Assembly (NCBI GenBank): GCA_002842095.1
Contig: PHCB01000017.1
Location: forward strand, 1-49,184
DNA from: a candidate division BRC1 bacterium HGW-BRC1-1
GTDB taxonomy: Bacteria; Sumerlaeota; Sumerlaeia; Sumerlaeales; Sumerlaeaceae
DNA length: 49,184 nucleotides
Reading direction: 5' to 3'
Shown here: positions 26,430 to 34,629 of the stretch, piece by piece
Layout of the letters: each line of letters starts with the position of its first letter
How positions within the stretch are numbered: position 1 is the first letter of the stretch
The notes under the pieces: generated by a model
What the model was told of the DNA's origin: nothing
Databases searched by the model: none
What the model saw: the letters and a program-made list of their open reading frames with translations, nothing else
Made by a program: the position numbers and the translations under genes

Positions 26430-27455
26430 ATGGCACATTATCTCATCACCGGCGGCTGCGGTTTCATCGGCAGCAATTTAGCAAACACACTCCTCGCGGA
26501 CGGCGAGAAGGTCACCGTATTCGACAACCTTGCGCGCAAGGGCACGGCCCGCAATCTGGAATGGCTTGAGAGCCAGAAGCGCGACGGTTTCGAGTTCATT
26601 CGGGGCGACATCCGCGATGCGGACGCTATCGCCGCCGCAGTTCGGGCCCACTCCTACGATGCGATTTTTCACTTCGCCGGACAGGTCGCCGTCACAACGT
26701 CGGTCACCAATCCCCGCGAGGACTTCGACGTGAACGCACTGGGCACTTTCAACACGCTGGAGGCGGTGCGTCTTGCCGGAATCAAGGTTCCCTTTCTTTT
26801 CACCAGCACGAACAAAGTTTACGGCGGCATGGAAGACATCCCCGTCGTGGATCGCGGCACGCAGTACGACTACGACGGCCTGCCCAACGGCGTGCCCGAA
26901 AGCCGCGGCCTCGATTTCCACTCACCCTATGGTTGCAGCAAAGGCGCTGCGGATCAATACGTGCGCGACTACGGCCGCATCTATGACATCCCCACGGTGG
27001 TCTTCCGCATGAGTTGCCAGTACGGCCCCCGCCAGTTTGGCAACGAGGATCAGGGCTGGGTGGCCCACTTCATCATCGCCGCCCACAAGGGCCGCGACCT
27101 CAACATCTTCGGCGACGGCAAACAGGTGCGCGACATCCTGTACGTGGAGGACCTCGTGCGCGCCTTCCGCATGGCGGCAAAAGAGATTGCAAAGACCTCC
27201 GGCCAAATTTACAACATCGGCGGTGGTCGAGCGAATACGATCAGTCTTCTGGAACTCGTTGCCCAGCTTGAAACACTGGTCGGGCACAAAGTTCCCATGC
27301 ACTTCGGGGACTGGCGTCCGGGCGATCAGCCGGTTTACATCAGCGACATTTCCAAGGCCGAGGCCGGCTTCGGCTGGTCGCCGAGCATCTCGAAACATGA
27401 GGGTGTGGAAAAGCTGCATGCCTGGGTTCGTCAAAACGATCATCTCTTCGAATAG
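26430..27455 (+). CDS. rfbE: NAD-dependent sugar epimerase, CDP-tyvelose/paratose 2-epimerase-like
   Basis: This 341-aa extended short-chain dehydrogenase/reductase has the NAD motif GGCGFIGSN, a catalytic YxxxK in SPYGCSKGAAD, and the stretch RMSCQYGPRQFGNEDQGWVAHF, characteristic of CDP-paratose 2-epimerases (tyvelose synthesis) as opposed to GalE or RmlB. These enzymes interconvert CDP-paratose and CDP-tyvelose, 3,6-dideoxyhexoses of O-antigens. The rest of the CDP-dideoxyhexose pathway (RfbF, G, H, S) is not in the window, so the exact substrate remains an inference. A MalG-type permease follows 33 bases downstream. Confidence 0.85.
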   Translation: MAHYLITGGCGFIGSNLANTLLADGEKVTVFDNLARKGTARNLEWLESQKRDGFEFIRGDIRDADAIAAAVRAHSYDAIFHFAGQVAVTTSVTNPREDFDVNALGTFNTLEAVRLAGIKVPFLFTSTNKVYGGMEDIPVVDRGTQYDYDGLPNGVPESRGLDFHSPYGCSKGAADQYVRDYGRIYDIPTVVFRMSCQYGPRQFGNEDQGWVAHFIIAAHKGRDLNIFGDGKQVRDILYVEDLVRAFRMAAKEIAKTSGQIYNIGGGRANTISLLELVAQLETLVGHKVPMHFGDWRPGDQPVYISDISKAEAGFGWSPSISKHEGVEKLHAWVRQNDHLFE

Positions 27456-27488
27456 CGCCCCCGACGGCGGGAGGGAAGAAACGCACCC

Positions 27489-28799
27489 ATGCGCCTGAAC
27501 TTCCTTCATTTCTTTCACCACCACGGTTCGTACAAAGACGAAGCGACACATCTCCCCTTTGCCCGCGCCTCGCTGGTGCAATCGTTGCTTACGGTGCTGT
27601 TCCTCACCCTGTTTGGTGCCGTGGTCATCGTGCCTTTCGTTTACATGGTGGTGATTTCGATGAAGTCACCGCAGGAGATCGGCAACGGGCGCATCATCCC
27701 CGACGGTCTGCGCACCTTCGCCGCACTGCGACACCAGGACCGTGCCTGGTTGCAAACGGATTTGTCGCCCATGCAGGCCGCTGCGCTGGTGTCCACCGAC
27801 AAAGGGTTTAATCCCATGCCGGTACCCGTCATGCCGTGGCCGGCGGAAGCATCCGCAGTGTTGGGGCCCCCTCGCATGAGCGAGAAGACCCCTATGGCCA
27901 GTCGGTTAAAACTCTCGAAGAATTCTCCACCGCTTGACACCGTGCGGGTGCTGCTGGAGGTGCCCGATCCCGAAGGCGATTTTGCCAGGGCCGGCACCGC
28001 GGCGCTTTATCTACCCAGCAACTTTGGAGCCGTGGAGGGTGTGGCCGCCACCGTGGTGCCACGCACGGTCGCCACGCTGACCATGCGACTGTTGAACAAC
28101 TACGCGTCGCTACTGCGTTTGGATGACTTGGCGGAGCGAGGCTTTTTCCAGTGGATACGGCAGGGCTATCCCCGATGGTACATGAACAGCCTTTTCGTGG
28201 CCCTTTCCACGGTGCTGCTGGGAGTTTTCTTCGACAGCCTGGCCGCCTTCGCCTTTGCGAAATTCAACTTCCCCTTCAAACGAACCCTCTTCGCCATGCT
28301 GCTGGCCACCATCATGATCCCCTATCCGGTTACGCTGGTGCCCACGTTCTTCATTTTTGCGCGCATGGGCTTTTACAACACCTACGCCGCGCTGGTGGTG
28401 CCGGGGCTGGTGAGCGCGTTCGGCGTGTTTCTGGTGCGGCAATACATGCGCACCATCCCCGACGACATGATCGACGCCGGACGCGTGGACGGCGCCTCGG
28501 ATTTTCGCGTGTACTGGCACATTGTACTGCCCGCAGCTCGCCCCGTGCTGGCCGCGCTGGCGGTCTTCCGCTTCATCTGGCAGTGGAACATGTACCTGTT
28601 CCCGCTGGTGCTGACGAACCGCGATTCCATGAAAACCGTGCAGTTGGGCCTGGCCACCATGCAGGATGCCTACGGCACCGTGGACCACAGCGTGCAGATG
28701 GCCGGAGCCACACTGGCAGTCATCCCAATTCTCGTGGTCTACATGCTCATGCAGCGCCATTTCATCTCGGGGATCACGCTGGGTTCGGTGAAGGAATAG
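27489..28799 (+). CDS. MalG-type carbohydrate ABC permease with large extracytoplasmic insertion
   Basis: This 436-aa inner-membrane permease has an EAA loop (DDMIDAGRVDGASDFRVYWHIVLP) and the conserved last part (FRFIWQWNMYLFPLVL) of the MalG/CUT1 family, which contacts the ATPase. A GGGAGG Shine-Dalgarno precedes the ATG at 27489. The family is normally 270-300 aa. Here ~150 residues lie between helix 1 (VLFLTLFGAVVIVPFVYMVV) and helix 2 (WYMNSLFVALSTVLLGVFF), with a beta-rich sequence (LDTVRVLLEVPDPEGDFARA) that should face the periplasm. The partner MalF permease, binding protein and ATPase are absent from the window. The substrate is unknown, and the product may act with components encoded elsewhere. 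Confidence 0.87.
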   Translation: MRLNFLHFFHHHGSYKDEATHLPFARASLVQSLLTVLFLTLFGAVVIVPFVYMVVISMKSPQEIGNGRIIPDGLRTFAALRHQDRAWLQTDLSPMQAAALVSTDKGFNPMPVPVMPWPAEASAVLGPPRMSEKTPMASRLKLSKNSPPLDTVRVLLEVPDPEGDFARAGTAALYLPSNFGAVEGVAATVVPRTVATLTMRLLNNYASLLRLDDLAERGFFQWIRQGYPRWYMNSLFVALSTVLLGVFFDSLAAFAFAKFNFPFKRTLFAMLLATIMIPYPVTLVPTFFIFARMGFYNTYAALVVPGLVSAFGVFLVRQYMRTIPDDMIDAGRVDGASDFRVYWHIVLPAARPVLAALAVFRFIWQWNMYLFPLVLTNRDSMKTVQLGLATMQDAYGTVDHSVQMAGATLAVIPILVVYMLMQRHFISGITLGSVKE

Positions 28800-28804
28800 G
28801 ACGC

Positions 28805-30256
28805 TCAGGGCACGGTTGTTTCGACGATCGTTGCGCTCCACCATGGCCCCACCGGGCGTCGCCAGAACATGTCCCATCGGAACGCGGCTTCGTCCGTCCA
28901 TTGCTGGCCATTAGTGTCCCAAACCCGTTCTCGAACCCGCACCTTCTCGCCCTTCAGACTGGCGTCGAACACACCCCAGCGGCGGCCCTGATCATCGAGA
29001 AGACCCGGCTGGCGCGTTATGGTGTAACCATACGCACGGTAGCACCTTTCGGACAGATGGAACTTTGGGTCGCGGGCTCCGAGCCACCGCAGCACAATCT
29101 GGTTGTGCCCATCACCAAACCGTGCGACGTGCCCGGCCATGGAACTGTAGTAGCGGCGTTCCATCGAGCCGAGGGGCAGTTGCGTGAGCGCCGCTCCGTC
29201 GAACTCCACCGGCCATCCGGGAAACGCCGCCCTCGCGCCCAGATCAACGCCACCCGTCAACGGCAGCAACGGCACCAATGCCGCAACGGCGCAGACCGCG
29301 AGCATTGCGAGCAACACAGGTTTCTTTCCGGAGGTCGCGCGGTTGTTACTCGGCCCATCGTGCGCGCATTCCGCCTGACAATCTCCTTGCGTTGAGGCCG
29401 CCTTCAGCGAGGGGGCAGCCAACGCCGACACCATCCAGGCAATGGCAATTGCCGCGACGCCGAACACCGCCAGACCCAGAAACATGTGCATCGGATCCTC
29501 TGCCGTCCCGCGCCCTACCGCTTGCAAAAGAAACAGTGATGTCTCCCTCAGGATGTTCGCTGCGAAGACGACGGCGGTGGCTCCGAGGGCGGCGGCGAGC
29601 GTCCTGCGTCCGTTCAAACCAGACCAACCCGCCAATGCACACGACAGCACAAGCGCCGACCACAGCATTTTCACGCCGCTGCACGGCTCATCAATGAGGA
29701 CGAGGTTGGTGCCCCAGCGCAAACACGTGCCTTCGGGCACGACGACAAAGCCAAGCAGATGCAGCCACCAACTCACCACCACCGCCCCGGCTACCCTCAT
29801 GGGATATCCGATGTGGGTTTGCATGGAGGGAATGATTGGCAGCGCCAGCACCAGCAGGCCGACCAGCCCGGCTCGAATGCCCGCACCCATCATGGATCCC
29901 AGCAGGAACCCGATGGATGCCATGGCGAGGCCGGCGCCAATGTGCGGTGGGACAAACGGATAACTGACGGCGTAGGCGATCATGAGCGCGATCGGGATTC
30001 CCATCCGGGGGACGGCGATTTCGCCGCGCGACACGGCACGAACCACGAGCCCCACGGCAACGAACAACGCCACAGCACCGGTGATGTTCTCGGGGATGTC
30101 GACCAGCCGCTGCGCCACCCACTGCCACACGGCCCAGAATGCCGCGAACTGCACCGCCGGTAGAATCAGCCAGATGCGGGTCTGGGGCGTTCCGGTGGGT
30201 GCAGCGGGCGCGGGAGAATCACTGATGACCTCCCGCGCGGGGTCCGCCGAACTCAC
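28805..30256 (-). CDS. Exosortase/archaeosortase-family transpeptidase with C-terminal extension
   Basis: This 483-aa protein has roughly eight membrane helices in its first ~280 residues. The exosortase triad is clear: Cys192 in DEPCSGVKMLWSALVL, Arg237 in FAANILRETS and His257 in EDPMHMFLGLAVFG. Exosortases cleave PEP-CTERM tails at the membrane and probably attach the released protein to another molecule. Residues ~325-483 form a periplasmic extension (FPGWPVEFDGAALTQLPLGS; HLSERCYRAYGYTI) resembling the EpsI/DUF3485-type domain fused to some exosortases. The GTG at 30256 overlaps the VIT/PEP-CTERM gene stop by GTGA; the longer frame to 30334 lies inside that gene. The neighbour is its obvious substrate. 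Confidence 0.9.
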   Translation of the reverse strand: MSSADPAREVISDSPAPAAPTGTPQTRIWLILPAVQFAAFWAVWQWVAQRLVDIPENITGAVALFVAVGLVVRAVSRGEIAVPRMGIPIALMIAYAVSYPFVPPHIGAGLAMASIGFLLGSMMGAGIRAGLVGLLVLALPIIPSMQTHIGYPMRVAGAVVVSWWLHLLGFVVVPEGTCLRWGTNLVLIDEPCSGVKMLWSALVLSCALAGWSGLNGRRTLAAALGATAVVFAANILRETSLFLLQAVGRGTAEDPMHMFLGLAVFGVAAIAIAWMVSALAAPSLKAASTQGDCQAECAHDGPSNNRATSGKKPVLLAMLAVCAVAALVPLLPLTGGVDLGARAAFPGWPVEFDGAALTQLPLGSMERRYYSSMAGHVARFGDGHNQIVLRWLGARDPKFHLSERCYRAYGYTITRQPGLLDDQGRRWGVFDASLKGEKVRVRERVWDTNGQQWTDEAAFRWDMFWRRPVGPWWSATIVETTVP

Positions 30257-32931
30257 GTGGTGCCCACTCCCGTGCGCCTTCCACGCATCACCATCCAGAG
30301 CCCCACAGCCAGCGCGACGAAGATGAGCGCCCACGTCTCGGGTTCGGGAATGGTTGGAACCGTTGAGGCGTCAACGGGCGTGAGACCGGCATCATCGAAC
30401 ATCTGCTGGTTCTCGAGCACCACGGCACCGGTTAGCGGTGTGACAAGCTGGTAGGCGGTCGCCAATTCAACGGCATGGAACTCCTGCTCCCAGTCCGCCC
30501 TGATCGCCATGCGTCGCACCTCATCAAATGCCCACAGGCGTGCCACGTGCCCGTCGCTGCGCGTGGGCGTTGTGGTTGCGTCGTCCGCAGTGCGTCCGCG
30601 CTTCTGGCGATTCCACGCCAGCCGCGTGTAGTTGCCGTCGAACATTGCGAGAAATGCTTTCAGATCATCGCCGAGCGTGACCCCGCGCGGCACCTTGTTA
30701 ATATCGCAGACGAGGTCCCACTCGGGCAGGATACTATCCCGGCCCGGCGCGATCTGGAGTTCGTACACGATGGGTTGAGTGTTGGAGCGCTCAGCCCCCT
30801 GCAGAAGCGTGTCGAGAGGTTTCATGATCACCGGTTGCGGCCCGTGGATCCACACCAGCAAGCCGTCCTTACCCTCACCCAGCAGCGCGAGGGCTTTTTC
30901 AAGGGCCGGCACATTGTCCTGTCCACCCTGGCAGGAGAGTTCCCCAACCACCTTGCGCATCTGCTCCAACGACGCCTCCGTCACTGTGGAGAATTCGCCG
31001 ACTTCGCTCGTCTCGCCAGCAGAGGCCACGATGACAGCGGCGCGCGACCCCATGGGTAGCGCGGACAGGGCTTCCTCCACGGCGGCCCGGTGTGGCTCCA
31101 TGGAAATCGAACCATCCACCACAACCACAATCCTCTCCGCTCTCGGAATCTTCCCCGGCTTCACTTCCTGCTCAATAACCTGGGTAGTGGATGAAACCAG
31201 ATCGGCAAAGGTTCGGGTGGTGGGCTCGTCGCTTCGGAGAACCGTAATAACCGGACGCGAATCAAGGTCCGCGCCTGACAACTTGCCGGTCACACGCATA
31301 GAATTTGCGTCTCCGTGCTCCACCTTCAACGGAACTGCCCCACCCAGTTTCACATCGCCCGCGACCTCGACCCACACGCTGTGGGATGCGTCGCGGCCCA
31401 TCGCAAAATTGCGGTCCAGGAACATCGGCAGGGTGAATTCTACTTCCCCGCGCGACACGAGATTCAGGGGCACGGTGATTCCGATGCGTGTCTTAAGCTG
31501 TCCATTTGCGGGAACCGGAAAACATTTCATCAGTACACGGTCGTTACCGGATGTCGTAACAATCACCGGGTCCCGTTTTTGTCTGACGATATTTTCATAC
31601 GCCTCGGTGACCTTGCCTCGCCGCGCGAAGGCCGCCTCTCGCTCCTCACCGTTCACCCAAAGCGTCAGTCGTGACACAACAGCACCCGGTGGCAGGGCAA
31701 TTTGAGCCCGCCCTTCGCGTGCCCAACTCTCCCTATTCTCAAAGGTCATGGTCCACTCCACATAGCCCACACCGGCATCTCCATCCACGATTGCGTCCAT
31801 GCGTGAACCGTTCAGGAGAAGGTTATGCTCGACCGCTCCGACCGAACCGTCGCGGTTTGAGGGGTTCACCTCCAGCCAGTCCACCCATTCGCCGTTAGGC
31901 GTCCGCCGATTCGCGGGAGGAGGCACGCTGGTAAAGCTGCGCCCGGTCATGCGATAGTAAACCTCCCGCGCTTGCTTGGTTTGGTCCGTACTGTGACCAA
32001 CTCCTGGCCACCAAGAAGGCCCGGGCGACATACGCCGCCCACGGGGCTCGCCATAACAAGCCCGCAACAGAGCGTCCTCGCTACCCACCGAACGAAGCAC
32101 CGCCATTCCACGAGCGCGAACTGACGGATCATCCGCTGCCGTCCAACCGAGAGCACTGTTAGTGAGAAACTCCTGGCCATACATCATCAGCAACGCGATC
32201 AGGACAGTGCCGACACCCCACCCTATATGGGAGGGGAAACCACGCCCCGCAGCACCCGCGATAGCCTTCAGCCGCTTGCGCATAACCGCAGTCCCGATCA
32301 AGGAAAACAACGGGCTCAATGGCAGCAACCCCATTCCAAGTATCAAGATCGCGAACACCGCGAACGGCATCACGGGGAGGAAGAGAAGAGTGTAAAAGAT
32401 CGTTACACCAAGCGCGGCCCCATTGGCAAACAACAGCAATCTTGGAGAGCCTACTTTACCGGTACGCAGGGCCTTGAACCCAAAGAGATTGGCAATTGGC
32501 ACCAACGCGACCAACAGGACGTGCCAGATGGTGGGGATGGGATCGAACATATTACCGGCGCAGTAGCCGGTGTACGACTCGAACGCCAGAACACCTGCCG
32601 GGAACAGCACGCTGAGGATAAAAAGAAGTGGAGTGGCCTTGGGACGCGCGGTGCCCTTGCCTTTTTCTGGCTCGGTGACATCGGGCACCGCATCGAGACC
32701 TGCCGCGTAGGACTCGGGCGCATCCATTTCCGCCAGAAGTTGCCTTATCTCCAGGACGGTGGGCTGTTTGTCACCGATCATTTCGGAAATCTGACTGCGG
32801 ACATCATCCACCACGGCGAAGCGGTGGCCCTCGGGAGCACCGGCATCCTCCAGCGCACTATAAATGGCGCCGAGATGGCGGGAAATCAGGTCCTGCACTT
32901 CTGGGTCTTGATGGGGCTCCTGGTTGCTCAC
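30253..32931 (-). CDS. HAAS-like/multi-TM/VIT/VWA protein with PEP-CTERM sorting tail
   Basis: The GTG at 32931 overlaps the PadR stop by GTGA, with GGGAG a few bases upstream, giving 892 aa; the longer open frame to 33252 lies inside padR. Residues 1-80 are a helical cytoplasmic domain (LISRHLGAIYSALEDAGA; LEIRQLLAEMDAPESYAAGL) resembling the HAAS domain found next to PadR regulators. Residues 101-260 hold about five membrane helices. Residues ~360-490 form a VIT domain (GYVEWTMTFENR; KVTEAYENIVRQKRDP). Residues ~600-760 form a VWA domain with MIDAS residues D606-G-S-I-S. The tail is IPEPE (861-865), a hydrophobic helix (867-882) and RGRR, a textbook PEP-CTERM signal. The exosortase is encoded next door. 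Confidence 0.88.
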   Translation of the reverse strand: MSNQEPHQDPEVQDLISRHLGAIYSALEDAGAPEGHRFAVVDDVRSQISEMIGDKQPTVLEIRQLLAEMDAPESYAAGLDAVPDVTEPEKGKGTARPKATPLLFILSVLFPAGVLAFESYTGYCAGNMFDPIPTIWHVLLVALVPIANLFGFKALRTGKVGSPRLLLFANGAALGVTIFYTLLFLPVMPFAVFAILILGMGLLPLSPLFSLIGTAVMRKRLKAIAGAAGRGFPSHIGWGVGTVLIALLMMYGQEFLTNSALGWTAADDPSVRARGMAVLRSVGSEDALLRACYGEPRGRRMSPGPSWWPGVGHSTDQTKQAREVYYRMTGRSFTSVPPPANRRTPNGEWVDWLEVNPSNRDGSVGAVEHNLLLNGSRMDAIVDGDAGVGYVEWTMTFENRESWAREGRAQIALPPGAVVSRLTLWVNGEEREAAFARRGKVTEAYENIVRQKRDPVIVTTSGNDRVLMKCFPVPANGQLKTRIGITVPLNLVSRGEVEFTLPMFLDRNFAMGRDASHSVWVEVAGDVKLGGAVPLKVEHGDANSMRVTGKLSGADLDSRPVITVLRSDEPTTRTFADLVSSTTQVIEQEVKPGKIPRAERIVVVVDGSISMEPHRAAVEEALSALPMGSRAAVIVASAGETSEVGEFSTVTEASLEQMRKVVGELSCQGGQDNVPALEKALALLGEGKDGLLVWIHGPQPVIMKPLDTLLQGAERSNTQPIVYELQIAPGRDSILPEWDLVCDINKVPRGVTLGDDLKAFLAMFDGNYTRLAWNRQKRGRTADDATTTPTRSDGHVARLWAFDEVRRMAIRADWEQEFHAVELATAYQLVTPLTGAVVLENQQMFDDAGLTPVDASTVPTIPEPETWALIFVALAVGLWMVMRGRRTGVGTT

Positions 32932-33260
32932 TCCGAATCTCCCTTTGTCAGCTTGGCAATCTCTGTCTGAATTTCGTTCCAATAGGAAAGCATCTCGCGC
33001 AGGCGGGCGGCACCGAGCGGTGTGAGGCGGTAGTACCGCCGCGGTGGGCCGTTGGGCGATGGCGCGACACGCACGCGCAGCATGCCGTCCTGGGCCAGAC
33101 GGGCAAGGACGGGATACACCGTGCTCTCGCCGAACGCGAGCGAATCGGCCTCGGCGAGGCGCTGGAGCACCTCGTATCCGTACGCCTCGCGCTCGCGCAG
33201 CACAGCAAGGACGCAGAGTTCCACGAGTCCCTTTCTCATCTGTGCAATCCACGTGCGCAT
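32928..33260 (-). CDS. PadR-family transcriptional regulator
   Basis: This 110-aa winged-helix repressor-type protein has the N-terminal PadR domain (KGLVELCVLAVLREREAYGYEVLQRL), the recognition part (SLAFGESTVYPVLARLAQDGML), the wing (VRVAPSPNGPPRRYYRLTPLG) and a C-terminal dimerisation helix. The ATG at 33260 has a GGAGG Shine-Dalgarno 7 bases upstream (33268-33272 on the plus strand). Its TGA overlaps the GTG of the VIT gene, so regulator and target are translated as a unit. Autoregulation through the small dyad in its leader is likely but inferred. It probably controls the whole three-gene island. Confidence 0.92.
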   Translation of the reverse strand: MRTWIAQMRKGLVELCVLAVLREREAYGYEVLQRLAEADSLAFGESTVYPVLARLAQDGMLRVRVAPSPNGPPRRYYRLTPLGAARLREMLSYWNEIQTEIAKLTKGDSE

Positions 33261-33274
33261 GTTGCCGCCTCCGA

Positions 33275-33288
33275 GTATTATGTTATAC
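33275..33288. promoter_or_regulatory. Possible PadR operator upstream of padR
   Basis: GTAT-N6-ATAC (33275-33278 and 33285-33288) forms a short dyad immediately upstream of the padR Shine-Dalgarno, in an AT-rich patch that contains TATAAC and TAATAC hexamers on the minus strand. PadR proteins commonly bind AT-rich palindromes close to their own start. The dyad is short and imperfect. Confidence 0.35.
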
Positions 33289-33376
33289 GGTACAGCGCAA
33301 AGCGTAGTAGCTATGCAAGAAGAATTTTTCGAACTGATTGGAAGAACGCGAAGGGACTTGGTACGCGTGCCGGGGG

Positions 33377-34486
33377 TTACCGGTAGGCGCCGAACTCCCG
33401 CTGTTTCACGCCGCTGGCGATGCCGTCGGCCATCAGGCGGAACTCGTCGGGGCTTGTCGCGTACAGCAGAGCATCCTCCATCTTGATGCGCTTCGTGCGA
33501 TAAAGTTGCAGGAGGCTCTGGTTGAAGGTCTGCATACCCGTGTGATGTCCCGCCTCGATGTGCTGGGGCAGTTCGAGGGTTTTGCCCTCATGGAGCAGTT
33601 TCCGAATGGTGGAAGTAACCATCATGACTTCCACCGCCGGGATGCGCCCCTTGCCGCTGGCCAGTGGCAACAGACGCTGGCTGATGACGCCGTTCAGCGA
33701 CAACGACAACTCCAACCGGATCTGCGGGTGCAGGTAAGCCGGGAAGTAGTTGATGATGCGCTCAACGGTCTGCACGGCATCGATCGTGTGCAGCGTCGAC
33801 AACACCAGGTGGCCCGTTTCTGCGGCGGCGATGGACGTTGAAATGGTTTCCAGATCGCGCATCTCGCCGATGAGAATCACGTCGGGCGATTGCCGCAACA
33901 CGTGCCTGAGAGCTTCGTTGAAGCTCTTCGTGTCGAAGCCCACCTCGCGCTGGTTAATGATGGCCAATTCGTCCTGGTGGAGGAACTCGATCGGGTCCTC
34001 CACGGTGACGATGTGACATTTCCGCATATGGTTAATGTGATGGATGATCGCGGCCAGCGTGGTACTCTTGCCGCTGCCGGTGGTGCCGGTGACAAGCGCC
34101 ATGCCGCGCCGGCGCTCGGCCAGATCGCGCACAGCCTGGGGCAGGTTCAGTTCATCGAAGCTGAACGATGGGTTGGATACATAACGAAAGACCAGACCGG
34201 TGGAACCGCGCTGGCGGAATACGTTGACCCGGAAACGGCCCACGCCACGCACACCCACGGCGAGATCCATTTCAGAGGTCTGGCCGAAAAACTCGGCCTG
34301 CTCCTCGGTCATCAGTTGCAGGGCGATGGAATGGGTTTCATCCATCGTCATTTCGCTGTAGTCGGTCATGACGATCTCGCCGTCTACGCGCATGCAGGGG
34401 CGCTGACCCGCCTTGAGAAAGAGATCCGAGGCATTATGCTCGACCATATCCTGCAGCAGATCGTCCACCTTGGTAATGCGTTCCAT
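33377..34486 (-). CDS. pilT: PilT/PilU-family type IV pilus retraction ATPase
   Basis: This 369-aa hexameric secretion-superfamily ATPase powers pilus retraction at the cytoplasmic face of the inner membrane. It has Walker A GTTGSGKST, an Asp box around TVEDPIEFLH, Walker B LIGEMRD and a His box STLHT. A C-terminal IRKLLHEGK occupies the place of the PilT AIRNLIRE motif but differs from it, so PilU-like function is possible. Length is normal for PilT (~345-370 aa). No pilin, PilB, PilC or other pilus gene is in the window, so it is a solitary locus, divergent from the efflux adaptor gene. Confidence 0.92.
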   Translation of the reverse strand: MERITKVDDLLQDMVEHNASDLFLKAGQRPCMRVDGEIVMTDYSEMTMDETHSIALQLMTEEQAEFFGQTSEMDLAVGVRGVGRFRVNVFRQRGSTGLVFRYVSNPSFSFDELNLPQAVRDLAERRRGMALVTGTTGSGKSTTLAAIIHHINHMRKCHIVTVEDPIEFLHQDELAIINQREVGFDTKSFNEALRHVLRQSPDVILIGEMRDLETISTSIAAAETGHLVLSTLHTIDAVQTVERIINYFPAYLHPQIRLELSLSLNGVISQRLLPLASGKGRIPAVEVMMVTSTIRKLLHEGKTLELPQHIEAGHHTGMQTFNQSLLQLYRTKRIKMEDALLYATSPDEFRLMADGIASGVKQREFGAYR

Positions 34487-34629
34487 GGGTCCGTCCTTGA
34501 CGCCCCTCGTTGGGGAAACTAAGGGAAGGGTTCGTCGATGAAGTGTCGCGATTCTTCAACGGAAGCCTCTCGTCAAGCAAGGTGAAAAGCTGAACGAGGG
34601 GCCCGCCCCGTGGAACCGAACGGAAAGTT

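Noticed and set aside
26204-26431. Met-Asp repeat peptide (MDEMDDMDIMD) encoded by the ATGGAC units
   Set aside because: The period of nine makes an open frame in any such array; no ribosome-binding site, frames run into neighbouring genes, and both strands are equally open, so a DNA or RNA element is a better reading.
33261-33376. Full -35/-10 promoter for padR
   Set aside because: TATAAC and TAATAC hexamers are present, but no TTGACA-like box stands at 16-18 bases from either.
34503-34601. Inverted pair CCCCTCGTT / AACGAGGGG between pilT and the adaptor gene
   Set aside because: Only nine bases, 81 bases apart in GC-rich DNA; could easily be chance, so not called as a feature.
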